A DNA stretch of 6,895 nucleotides from NCBI GenBank assembly GCA_016839905.1, contig JAEOTJ010000355.1:1-6895 (forward strand), read 5' to 3'. Source of the DNA: Promethearchaeota archaeon. GTDB taxonomy: Archaea; Asgardarchaeota; Lokiarchaeia; Sigynarchaeales; SOKP01. Made by a program: the position numbers and the translations under genes. Below, in pieces: positions 1 through 6,778 of this stretch. A model generated the notes under the pieces. That model searched no databases and was not told the DNA's origin. It saw only the letters and a list, made by a program, of their open reading frames with translations. Position 1 is the stretch's first letter; every line of letters starts with the position of its first letter.

Positions 1-461
<461 letters not shown>

Positions 462-473
462 CTAATTTATTTC

Positions 474-3400
474 TCATCCCATTTTTTCTTTCTTCCAATC
501 TTGATACATTTTAGTTTCTTTATTTCTCCAGATTGCGTTTTTACCAGTTTCCTTCTTAAATTGCTCTTGCAATGCTTCGTCGTCAAGCTCTTCTACCGTG
601 GATTTTTTCTCTTCTTTTTTAGCTGGTTTTTTCGGGGGTGCTTTTTTAACTGCTGGTTTTTTCTTAGGAGAGGTTTTTTTAGCAGTTGATTTTTCTGTAG
701 GTACTTTTTTAGCAGTTGGTTTTTCTGCAGGTGCTTTTTTGGCCGCTGATTTTTTCTTAGGAGAGGTTTTTTTAGCAGTTGATTTTTCTGTAGGTACTTT
801 TTTAGCAGTTGGTTTTTCTGCAGGTGCTTTTTTGGCCGCTGGTTTTTTCTTAGGAGAGGTTTTTTTAGCAGTTGATTTTTCTGTAGGTACTTTTTTAGCC
901 GCTGGTTTTTTCTTAGGAGGTGCTTTTTTGGCCGCTGGTTTTTTCTTAGGAGGTGCTTTTTTGGCCGCTGGTTTTTTCTTAGGAGGTGCTTTTTTGGCCG
1001 CTGGTTTTTTCTTAGGAGGTGCTTTTTTAGCCGCTGGTTTTTTCTTAGGAGGTGCTTTTTTGGTTACTGGTTTTTTCTTGGTAGATACTTCTTTAAGTGC
1101 AGGTTTTTCTTTTATTTCTTCTCGTATTTTTTCAATATTCAGAGTTTTTGCTTTTAACAAAAGGACATCTAGGTTCACGGCAAGTCCATGATCTGTTTTT
1201 GTCGGCTCAATGCCATCATCACCATATATAAACTGTATGATGTTTTTATCAGAGTTTCTCACAGTGCCGTCGTTTTCTATTACCATATCTTGTAAAGCAT
1301 TGACTAAACGTCTCTGCATATAACCACTTGTCGACGTTCTTACTGCAGTATCCACTAGCCCTTCTCTACCGCCCATAGCATGAAAGAAAAATTCTGCAGG
1401 CTTCAATCCATTCCGATAAGAAGAAGAAACAAACCCTCTTGACTTAGGAGTTAAATCTTCTACTTTAAAATGAGGTAAAGTTCTTTTACTATACCCCCTA
1501 TTAATTCTTTCGCCTCTGATTGCTTGCTGTCCTACTACTGCCGACATTTGTCCTAAATTCAATATATTACCACGAGCACCAGATTTAGTCATTATAACGG
1601 AATGGGCTTCATCTCCAATATATTCAGCTGCTGATTCTTCAGCTTCCTTACGAGCTTCAGCTAAAACTTGACGGATTCTTAATTCTAAAGTTTCTCTCAT
1701 TGATCGACCAGGAGCTCGTTTTAATATTGTATTATCCGCATTATAATAAGCATTAATCAATTTAAGAGACTCATTATTTGCTTCGTTTAAGATTTCTTGA
1801 ATCTTCTCAAAAGCTTCTCCTTTTACATAAACCTCATCTAATCCCATAGTCATTCCATTTTGGCGAATTACATATAGAAGCATTCTTGTAGAATTATCTA
1901 AAAATAAGCGTCCTCGAGCATTTCCGTGATCCTTAATGATCCTTTGTAAAATACTATTCGATTGCATTGCTCCAAAAGAATTTTCATCAATTGTGCCAGT
2001 TATTAATTCTCCATTTTTTATCATTACATAAGCATCAAAAAGACAATCCAATTCTTTACATTCTTCTCCCTTTTTCTGATAACATTTTTTACAAAATTTT
2101 GATCTCACTCGTAAATTTAAATCATCTGGGAATAAAGTGCTAAAAATTTGTTTTCCTGAATACATTGATTCTGGTTTTATAACAACTGGTTTTATATCTT
2201 CAAATTTAAAGTTTGGATTATTTTCAAAAATACCACCAGTGTATAATAACTTTAATGTATCTTTTTTATTATATAAAGAATCCTTACTAGTAAATTGAAA
2301 AACACTTGAAATAAAATCTTGAATTCCACCTAATATGGGGCCTCCAAAACGCGGAGATAAAATATGCTCTTGTACTTTTAATAACAATTCTGCCTCAGTT
2401 CGAGCTTCTTCGCTTTGGGGGACATGTAAATTCATTTCATCTCCATCAAAATCAGCATTATAAGGTGGGCATACAGTTAAATTTAATCGAAAAGTTCTCC
2501 CATCCATTATCTTTACTTCATGAGCCATTATTGACATTCTATGGAGTGATGGTTGTCGATTAAATAGAACTAAATCTCCATCATTTAAATGGCGTTCTAC
2601 AGTAAAACCTGGTTTTAACATATCAGCGATTAATTCTCTATTTTTAACATAGCGTAAATCAATTCTTCTACGATCTGTTCTAATTATGTAATTTGCTCCA
2701 GGATGAATATAGGGCCCATTTAAAATTAATTGTTTCATATCTTCAATGTTCCACTCATTTACATTAGTAGGAATTGTTAAAATTTTCGCAACTTCTCTTG
2801 GTACCCCCACGTCATTAATACTAATATAAGGATTAGGAGATATAACACTTCTCGCTGAAAAATCTACTCTTTTACCACTCAGATTACTCCTAAATCTGCC
2901 TTCTTTACCCTTTAATCTTTGAGTTAATGTTCTTAAGGCTCGTCCAGAGCGATGTCTTGCAGGAGGGATGCCTGAGACTTGATTATCGAAATAAGTAGTA
3001 ATGTGATACTGTAATAATTCCCATAAATCCTCAACTATTAAATGTGGTGCTCCTGCATCTATATTTTCTCTTAATCTTTGATTAATTCGGATGACATCAA
3101 CCAATTTATGAGTTAAATCATCCTCGGATCGGATACCACTATCCAATGTAATTGATGGTCTCGCACATACAGGAGGTATTGGCAATACTGTAAAAATTAC
3201 CCATTCCAACCGAGCATTTTCTGGGGAAATTCCTAATATTCTAAGATCAATATCACTAACCTTTTTCAGTCTTTCTAATATTTCTATTGGGGTTATTCTT
3301 CTAGAACCCTTATTTTCTTCTTCTTCATAGAAAGTTGTAGGTTTTTCAATTATGACTTTCTTTTTATTGCCTCCACAGTTGGGACAAATTTTATTTTTTC

Positions 3401-3836
3401 TTGCCTTTTTAAAAATAATCTTTGAAAGATCTTCATCTCCTTCAAAAAAAATCTTACGATGAGTTTTTTGCTCACTCATAAATTGTATTTTTTCTTCTTC
3501 TGAGAGCATTAACTTTGAGCATTCTGGACAAATTGACCTTAATACTTTTAATACTTTCTTTGCATATCCTACATGAATAACGGGGCGTGCTAATTCAATA
3601 TGACCAAAATGACCCATACAATTACTCACTAGATTTCCACATGTCTGACATCTTTGACCCGGCTCAATTGTACCTAGCCTCTGGTCCATCAGACCACTAT
3701 GGATGGGTAATCCATCCTCATCATAGGTATCTGCTGTGATTATTCGGGCGGCAGACATCTTTCTAATCTCATTAGGACTGAGTAAGCCAAATTTAATTTT
3801 TTCTACCAATTTGGTTCGACTAAATGTATAGCTCAT
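474..3836 (-). CDS. rpo1N: DNA-directed RNA polymerase subunit A' (Rpo1N) with a long basic repeat tail
   Basis: This is the N-terminal half of the largest RNA polymerase subunit and holds the catalytic metal site. Seen in the protein: clamp-core zinc site C63, C66, C73, H76; second zinc site C103, C106, C151, C154; a possible extra cysteine cluster C582, C585, C593, C598; the lid/rudder region around residues 300-335; the NADFDGD loop at 460-466 with Mg-binding D462, D464 and D466, uninterrupted by an intein; and the bridge helix region, about 800-845, with FFFHAMGGREGLVDTAV. The core ends near residue 905, the usual total length of archaeal A' (about 870-910). Residues 906-1120 are an extra tail: Lys/Pro/Ala/Thr repeats (920-1078), then a short aromatic-containing end (1081-1120). 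The start at 3836 has AGAGGT 8 bases upstream. It is followed by rpo1C after 30 bases. Rpo2 and Rpo5 genes are not directly upstream, unlike the common archaeal order. The core assignment is certain; the tail's function is unknown. Confidence 0.97.
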   Translation of the reverse strand: MSYTFSRTKLVEKIKFGLLSPNEIRKMSAARIITADTYDEDGLPIHSGLMDQRLGTIEPGQRCQTCGNLVSNCMGHFGHIELARPVIHVGYAKKVLKVLRSICPECSKLMLSEEEKIQFMSEQKTHRKIFFEGDEDLSKIIFKKARKNKICPNCGGNKKKVIIEKPTTFYEEEENKGSRRITPIEILERLKKVSDIDLRILGISPENARLEWVIFTVLPIPPVCARPSITLDSGIRSEDDLTHKLVDVIRINQRLRENIDAGAPHLIVEDLWELLQYHITTYFDNQVSGIPPARHRSGRALRTLTQRLKGKEGRFRSNLSGKRVDFSARSVISPNPYISINDVGVPREVAKILTIPTNVNEWNIEDMKQLILNGPYIHPGANYIIRTDRRRIDLRYVKNRELIADMLKPGFTVERHLNDGDLVLFNRQPSLHRMSIMAHEVKIMDGRTFRLNLTVCPPYNADFDGDEMNLHVPQSEEARTEAELLLKVQEHILSPRFGGPILGGIQDFISSVFQFTSKDSLYNKKDTLKLLYTGGIFENNPNFKFEDIKPVVIKPESMYSGKQIFSTLFPDDLNLRVRSKFCKKCYQKKGEECKELDCLFDAYVMIKNGELITGTIDENSFGAMQSNSILQRIIKDHGNARGRLFLDNSTRMLLYVIRQNGMTMGLDEVYVKGEAFEKIQEILNEANNESLKLINAYYNADNTILKRAPGRSMRETLELRIRQVLAEARKEAEESAAEYIGDEAHSVIMTKSGARGNILNLGQMSAVVGQQAIRGERINRGYSKRTLPHFKVEDLTPKSRGFVSSSYRNGLKPAEFFFHAMGGREGLVDTAVRTSTSGYMQRRLVNALQDMVIENDGTVRNSDKNIIQFIYGDDGIEPTKTDHGLAVNLDVLLLKAKTLNIEKIREEIKEKPALKEVSTKKKPVTKKAPPKKKPAAKKAPPKKKPAAKKAPPKKKPAAKKAPPKKKPAAKKAPPKKKPAAKKVPTEKSTAKKTSPKKKPAAKKAPAEKPTAKKVPTEKSTAKKTSPKKKSAAKKAPAEKPTAKKVPTEKSTAKKTSPKKKPAVKKAPPKKPAKKEEKKSTVEELDDEALQEQFKKETGKNAIWRNKETKMYQDWKKEKMG
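477..596 (-). other. C-terminal cap segment of Rpo1N (residues 1081-1120)
   Basis: After the low-complexity repeats the protein ends in a segment of ordinary composition. An acidic helix-like start (residues 1081-1092) is followed by F1093, then TGKNAIWR (1097-1104), KETK (1106-1109), Y1111 and W1114. The spaced aromatics within a basic frame look like a tiny folded or helix-forming binding module rather than random tail. I have an impression of similar endings on other archaeal proteins but cannot name a family with certainty. Its retention after the repeats, with a normal stop, argues that the repeats are not a frameshift artefact. Confidence 0.6.
633..881 (-). repeat. 93-bp tandem repeat within rpo1N (two full copies plus a partial third)
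   Basis: Full copies lie at 789-881 and 696-788 and differ at a single base (92 of 93 identical by direct comparison). A partial copy follows at 633-695. Each unit encodes 31 residues made of three sub-blocks: EKSTAKKTSP, KKKPAAKKAPA (or with S for P) and EKPTAKKVPT. Each unit contributes one SPKKK motif (residues 994-998, 1025-1029 and 1056-1060). Near-identity at silent sites points to recent duplication, and also means the copy number could be mis-assembled. Confidence 0.93.
882..1079 (-). repeat. 33-bp tandem repeat within rpo1N (six units)
   Basis: Six contiguous 33-base units encode the 11-residue repeat KKKPAAKKAPP (residues 920-985). The units at 915-947, 948-980 and 981-1013 are identical base for base, and 1014-1046 differs by one silent base. 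The two outer units (1047-1079 and 882-914) have drifted, to KKKPVTKKAPP and KKKPAAKKVPT. Drifted edges with a homogeneous centre are what slippage or unequal exchange produces. Confidence 0.94.
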
Positions 3837-3844
3837 ATGGCGAA

Positions 3845-3850
3845 ACCTCT
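3845..3850 (-). promoter_or_regulatory. Shine-Dalgarno site of rpo1N
   Basis: On the minus strand AGAGGT lies 8 bases before the ATG at 3836, followed by TTCGCCAT. It fixes the start of rpo1N and is preceded by a run of nine A. Confidence 0.7.
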
Positions 3851-3948
3851 TTTTTTTTCGAATAAAATTTATTATCTAAATTTTAATTGATAATGAATAG
3901 GAGAGATCAAGGAAGAAAACATCCTCTTTTAGTTTGATTAAATTCCAA

Positions 3949-3957
3949 ATTATAAAA
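3949..3957 (-). promoter_or_regulatory. Possible TATA box for the rpo1N-rpo1C operon
   Basis: TTTTATAAT on the minus strand, about 113 bases before the rpo1N start, resembles an archaeal TATA element. It would place transcription initiation near 3925 and give a leader of about 90 bases containing the Shine-Dalgarno site. Base composition makes chance matches common, and other AT stretches nearer the gene are alternatives. Confidence 0.22.
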
Positions 3958-4225
3958 TCAGATAACAACTTCACTATTGCATTTCAATATAACTAAAAAT
4001 AAAAATTTTATGGTTTTAATAGAATATATTTTAAAATTTAAATAATGAATCAATAATTAAAAATCTTTAAAATAATAACGAGAAAATTTCCATATATAAC
4101 ATCTCGATATTTATCGGAAAGAATAGAACTTACAAACTTGATCAAGAATCGCAATTTTCTTCTCGAAAATGGAAAAAATTGAGATTTTTATTTAAAAAAT
4201 ATCTTCTTATCATTTCCGACATTAA

Positions 4226-4253
4226 AACAATTATTATAGCCATAATTATTGTT
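4226..4253. repeat. Imperfect inverted repeat, 12-base arms, 4-base loop
   Basis: The arm AACAATTATTAT (4226-4237) pairs with ATAATTATTGTT (4242-4253) at 11 of 12 positions around the loop AGCC. It lies between two divergent promoters, so it could be an operator or a DNA hairpin. The arms are almost pure A/T, so chance is a real possibility. Confidence 0.4.
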
Positions 4254-4302
4254 ATTCTAAAATCAATAATTTTTAAATTTTAATTAAAAATAAAAAATAC
4301 CC

Positions 4303-4325
4303 TCAATATAATATAATAATATAAT
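4303..4325 (+). promoter_or_regulatory. TA-rich tract, possible promoter element of the rightward gene
   Basis: An alternating run built on AATATAATATAATAATATAAT lies about 75-97 bases before the start at 4400. It contains several TATA-box-like registers and could place initiation near 4340-4350. No unique box can be chosen by eye. Confidence 0.25.
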
Positions 4326-4399
4326 GAGTTTATTTATTATCGTGAGTCTGATAATAATTAATAATAAAGGGGATAATTTCAAGATAATTGGTATAAAAA

Positions 4400-5860
4400 A
4401 TGAATCGGGAAAAATTAAATTCTTTAGATTTTTTATTTAAACCTAGAAATGTAGCAATTTATGAAGCAAAAAAGAAAATATCTTATTTTATTAATGGATT
4501 TATAAAAATTGGATTTGATTTAAATAATTTATTTTTAATTTCATATACCGAAAAAGAAATATCTGGTATTAAATGTTATAATTCTATTAATGAGATATCT
4601 TCAGATTCAATAGACTTACTCATTTTAGCTGTTAAAAGAGAACACATAATTGATTCAATGAAAGAAATTTTAAGTCTAAAAAAAGTTAATTTCATTCATA
4701 TTTTTACGGCTGGCACTGGAGAAGCAGATGAACAAGGTAAAGAAATAGAAAATCAGATAAAGGAAATCTTAGATGAAACTAATGGAAAAACCAGAGCTAT
4801 TGGACCAAATTGTATGGGGGCATATTGCCCTAAAGGAAAAAATGCTTATCACCCACTTTTTCCAAGAGAGCCCGGAAATATTGGATTAATTTTTCATTCT
4901 GGAGACTTACATACAAAAACAATAATATATGGATCAATGAGACATAATCTTAGGTTTTCGAAGGGTGTAAGCGTAGGTAATTGTGTTGATCTTCAATTCT
5001 CTGACTTTTTAAATTATTATAACAATGATGATGAAACTGATATTATTGGTGTTTATTTTGAAGGTTTTTCTAAATATCAGAATAGTCAAGGAAAGAGAAT
5101 TCTAAATGCTCTTAAATCCATTATAAAACCAGTCCTGTTTCTAAGAGGAGGCAAAAGTCAACGGGCAAAAACGGCCGTTTTGACCCATACTGGTTCTATG
5201 GGTTCGGACGAAAAGATGTGGCAAGCCCTTTTCAAGCAAACACATGTTATTGATGTTGGAAATTGCTTAGATGATATGATTGATCACGCCTATCTATTTT
5301 ATAAATATTATAAGAAACAAGAAAAAGGATTTAAAGAAAAAGGACACATAAAATTCCCCTCTAGTAAAAATGCGTTAGTTATTTTATGGTCTGGGGGATT
5401 AGGAATTCTTGATACTGATATTTTAATAGAAATGGGAATTAATTTACCTTATTTTGAGGGCGAAATAAAAAAGAAATTACAAAAGATTTACCCTTTAAAG
5501 GTAGGTTCTCTATCAAATCCATTAGATCTCCCCTGGATTGCTCGAACAGATAAATATGTAGAAATATGCAAAGCAGCAATATCAGAAAATATTGATCTCG
5601 TGATAATCGAATCAGATGCTTATAGTAATATAAAAAGTCCTGAATTTAAGACCTATTACAATAATATTTGCCAAATAAAAGATTTTACGGAGTCTCTAAA
5701 CAAATTATTTATGATTATTTTACCAGAATACCCCGCTAGAAACCGCCATAAATTTTATAATCAGCTCATTAAGGAAGGATTCATTGTATTTCCTTCAATG
5801 AAAAGAGCAGCAAAAGCTTACTTAGCAATATATAATTATGGTCAAAGGTTAAAAGTATAA
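4400..5860 (+). CDS. Acyl-CoA synthetase (NDP-forming) alpha-subunit-like protein
   Basis: The 486-residue protein resembles the alpha chain of ADP-forming acetyl/acyl-CoA synthetases, which interconvert acyl-CoA, ADP and Pi with acid, CoA and ATP. Domains: Rossmann CoA-binding (about 10-150, with GPNCMG at 135-140), flavodoxin-like ligase domain (about 158-300) and a third domain (about 322-480, with SGGLG at 331-335 and NPLDL at 373-377). H263 in THTGS matches the phosphorylated catalytic histidine of the SHTG motif. Two departures are visible: the usual N-terminal glycine-rich loop (IGAS...G) is replaced by AIYEAKKKISYF, and the usual SQSG is FHSG (165-168). No ATP-grasp beta domain or gene is in the window, so it must use a distant partner or have a changed role. 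The start is forced by an in-frame TAA at 4394-4396; GGGGAT at 4369-4374 is too far away to be a normal ribosome site. Family is confident, activity is not. Confidence 0.85.
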   Translation: MNREKLNSLDFLFKPRNVAIYEAKKKISYFINGFIKIGFDLNNLFLISYTEKEISGIKCYNSINEISSDSIDLLILAVKREHIIDSMKEILSLKKVNFIHIFTAGTGEADEQGKEIENQIKEILDETNGKTRAIGPNCMGAYCPKGKNAYHPLFPREPGNIGLIFHSGDLHTKTIIYGSMRHNLRFSKGVSVGNCVDLQFSDFLNYYNNDDETDIIGVYFEGFSKYQNSQGKRILNALKSIIKPVLFLRGGKSQRAKTAVLTHTGSMGSDEKMWQALFKQTHVIDVGNCLDDMIDHAYLFYKYYKKQEKGFKEKGHIKFPSSKNALVILWSGGLGILDTDILIEMGINLPYFEGEIKKKLQKIYPLKVGSLSNPLDLPWIARTDKYVEICKAAISENIDLVIIESDAYSNIKSPEFKTYYNNICQIKDFTESLNKLFMIILPEYPARNRHKFYNQLIKEGFIVFPSMKRAAKAYLAIYNYGQRLKV

Positions 5861-5875
5861 AATAAAAGAAATTAT

Positions 5876-5900
5876 TGATAAATTTTAAAGAATTTTATCA
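5876..5900 (+). terminator. Weak stem-loop after the acyl-CoA synthetase-like gene
   Basis: TGATAAA (5876-5882) and TTTATCA (5894-5900) form a 7-base inverted repeat 15 bases after the stop at 5860, with an AT-rich loop. No long T run follows it directly; the nearest, seven T at 6035-6041, lies inside the end of the opposing GTPase gene. A terminator role is possible but weakly supported. Confidence 0.25.
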
Positions 5901-6004
5901 TAATCTAAACCAATGGTCTGCAATAATGCATCATCTGCTTCGCTCTTAACCTAATTTAATAGGAGATATTGAGTATTAATTATTTTATTTAAAATTTAAT
6001 TGAT

Positions 6005-6010
6005 AAAAAA
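6005..6010 (-). terminator. Possible U-tract terminator of the GTPase gene
   Basis: A run of six A on the plus strand gives U6 in the leftward transcript, 16 bases after the TAA at 6027-6029. Archaeal polymerase commonly releases at U-rich tracts without a stem, so this is a reasonable end point, but short T runs are frequent here. Confidence 0.3.
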
Positions 6011-6026
6011 TGCAAATTCTAGTAAT

Positions 6027-6608
6027 TTATCCAATTTTTTTATAAGGAAATTTATGAAATTCTAAAAGTTTTTTTGAAAGTTCAATAAAAATTCCACGTA
6101 TGTTATAATCATCTTTAGCAGAAGTTTTAATAAAAGTATCTTCTTCATTGTCATTCATAAATTTTTTGATCATGGAATCCTCTACAATAGATTTATCATT
6201 CACTTTTAGAGCTAAGTCATTTTTCGTACCGACTAGAATTCTTGGAATATTATCCATGACTATTTTTGAAAGTTCCTCATACCACCAATTTAAATTAATT
6301 AATGATTGCAAGTTAATTAGAGAAAAAGTCATGAAGATACCGTTTGCACCATTGATATAATAAGGAAATAACTGTTTAAATTGTTCTTGACCTCCAAAAT
6401 CCCATAAAAGTATTCGGAGGTATTTTTCTGTACAATCTTCGAGAATTAAAGGTATATCATATGTATAAAAATCAATTCCAATCGTTAATTTAGTACTTAA
6501 ATCAAAAGTATTAAAGCATAATCTCTTTGCGATACATGTCTTCCCTACCGCACCCATTCCTAGTAAGCAAACCTTAAACATGTAATAAGGTTTAGATTGT
6601 TCGGTCAT
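6027..6608 (-). CDS. Small Ras-like GTPase (Rab/Arf-type, Asgard style)
   Basis: A 193-residue protein of about the length of a single Ras-superfamily G domain, expected to bind and hydrolyse GTP as a switch. All five G motifs are present: P-loop GMGAVGKT (17-24), switch I TIGIDF (42-47) with T42, switch II WDFGGQEQF (69-77) with Q74, TKND (128-131) for guanine specificity and TSAK (162-165). The TIGIDF motif is Rab-like, whereas DFGGQ recalls Arf, SR-beta and G-alpha proteins (Rab has DTAGQ), so the type is mixed. There is no C-terminal cysteine for prenylation, no signal peptide and no membrane segment; any membrane attachment would need a partner. The start at 6608 is supported by AAGGAGAT 11 bases upstream. 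It is convergent with the gene ending at 5860 and separated by 170 bases from the gene to its right. No activator or exchange factor lies in the window, so the pathway is unknown. Confidence 0.93.
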   Translation of the reverse strand: MTEQSKPYYMFKVCLLGMGAVGKTCIAKRLCFNTFDLSTKLTIGIDFYTYDIPLILEDCTEKYLRILLWDFGGQEQFKQLFPYYINGANGIFMTFSLINLQSLINLNWWYEELSKIVMDNIPRILVGTKNDLALKVNDKSIVEDSMIKKFMNDNEEDTFIKTSAKDDYNIRGIFIELSKKLLEFHKFPYKKIG

Positions 6609-6619
6609 TAATAATCATT

Positions 6620-6627
6620 ATCTCCTT
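6620..6627 (-). promoter_or_regulatory. Shine-Dalgarno site of the small GTPase gene
   Basis: On the minus strand AAGGAGAT, a strong match to the anti-Shine-Dalgarno sequence, lies 11 bases before the ATG at 6608. Another ATG one base after it (6618-6616) is out of frame and opens only an 8-codon frame, so 6608 is preferred. Confidence 0.7.
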
Positions 6628-6630
6628 AAG

Positions 6631-6640
6631 TATATATATA
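6631..6640 (-). promoter_or_regulatory. TATATATATA tract upstream of the GTPase gene
   Basis: A ten-base alternating TA run lies 22 bases before the start codon. If it were the TATA box, initiation would fall almost at the ATG and give a leaderless message, which conflicts with the good Shine-Dalgarno site between them. The true promoter may be further upstream, for example the TTTAAAAGG stretch around 6715-6723. Confidence 0.3.
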
Positions 6641-6695
6641 ATTCAATTAATCTAATTTAAAACTATGTCATTATTAATATTAAATTGTTTTTATT

Positions 6696-6705
6696 AAAAA
6701 AAAAA
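6696..6705 (-). terminator. U10 tract, likely terminator of the gene entering from the right edge
   Basis: Ten A on the plus strand give ten U in the leftward transcript, about 74 bases after the TAA at 6779-6781, with a shorter U5 just before it. Long U runs are the main DNA signal for archaeal termination, so this probably separates the upstream gene from the GTPase unit. Confidence 0.4.
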
Positions 6706-6778
6706 TATTAAAAACCTTTTAAATAGTTATTAGATCAAAAATTAAAGAAGTTTATCATATAGAATCTTATCAATATTA

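Larger units (their letters stand above)
3837..4399. other. 563-base divergent intergenic region, very AT-rich, no gene seen
   Basis: This spacer separates rpo1N (leftward) from the acyl-CoA synthetase-like gene (rightward) and must hold both promoters. I find no open frame with coding character, no tRNA-like fold and no convincing C/D-box RNA. Visible structure: a TTTTATAAT TATA-like box for rpo1N (3949-3957, minus), a perfect 10-base palindrome CTTGATCAAG (4137-4146), an imperfect inverted repeat with 12-base arms (4226-4253), and an alternating TA-rich tract (4303-4325) ahead of the rightward gene. Confidence 0.7.

Noticed and set aside
501..689. Plus-strand frame with Phe-rich translation
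   Set aside because: Antisense to the end of rpo1N and biased by the same A-rich lysine codons; not a gene.
603..1079. CRISPR array suggested by regular 33-base repeats
   Set aside because: The units abut directly with no unique spacers, stay in frame and encode an 11-residue protein repeat.
598..1191. Long plus-strand open frame of hydrophobic repeats (LAAGFFLGG type) opposite the rpo1N tail
   Set aside because: It is the antisense shadow of the Lys/Pro/Ala repeat: lysine codons read backwards as Phe/Leu. No ribosome site or independent support was seen, and its length follows from the repeat.
2430..2470. Possible intein at the NADFDGD active-site loop, a common insertion point
   Set aside because: The motif is continuous (residues 460-466) with normal flanks; there is no intein.
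4369..4374. GGGGAT as Shine-Dalgarno of the acyl-CoA synthetase-like gene
   Set aside because: It is 25 bases from the ATG, too far for normal use, and an in-frame TAA at 4394 excludes an upstream start.
5912..5953. Plus-strand 13-codon frame starting ATGGTCTGC
   Set aside because: Very short, no ribosome site, and the opposite strand of the same islet looks more coding-like; the AGGAGAT at 5961-5967 lies after it and is followed by no usable start.
6148..6360. 70-codon plus-strand frame
   Set aside because: Entirely antisense to the small GTPase, whose five G motifs prove the opposite frame.
6608..6618. Alternative ATG at 6618 for the GTPase or a regulatory upstream frame
   Set aside because: It is out of frame with the GTPase, only one base from the Shine-Dalgarno site, and opens only 8 codons.
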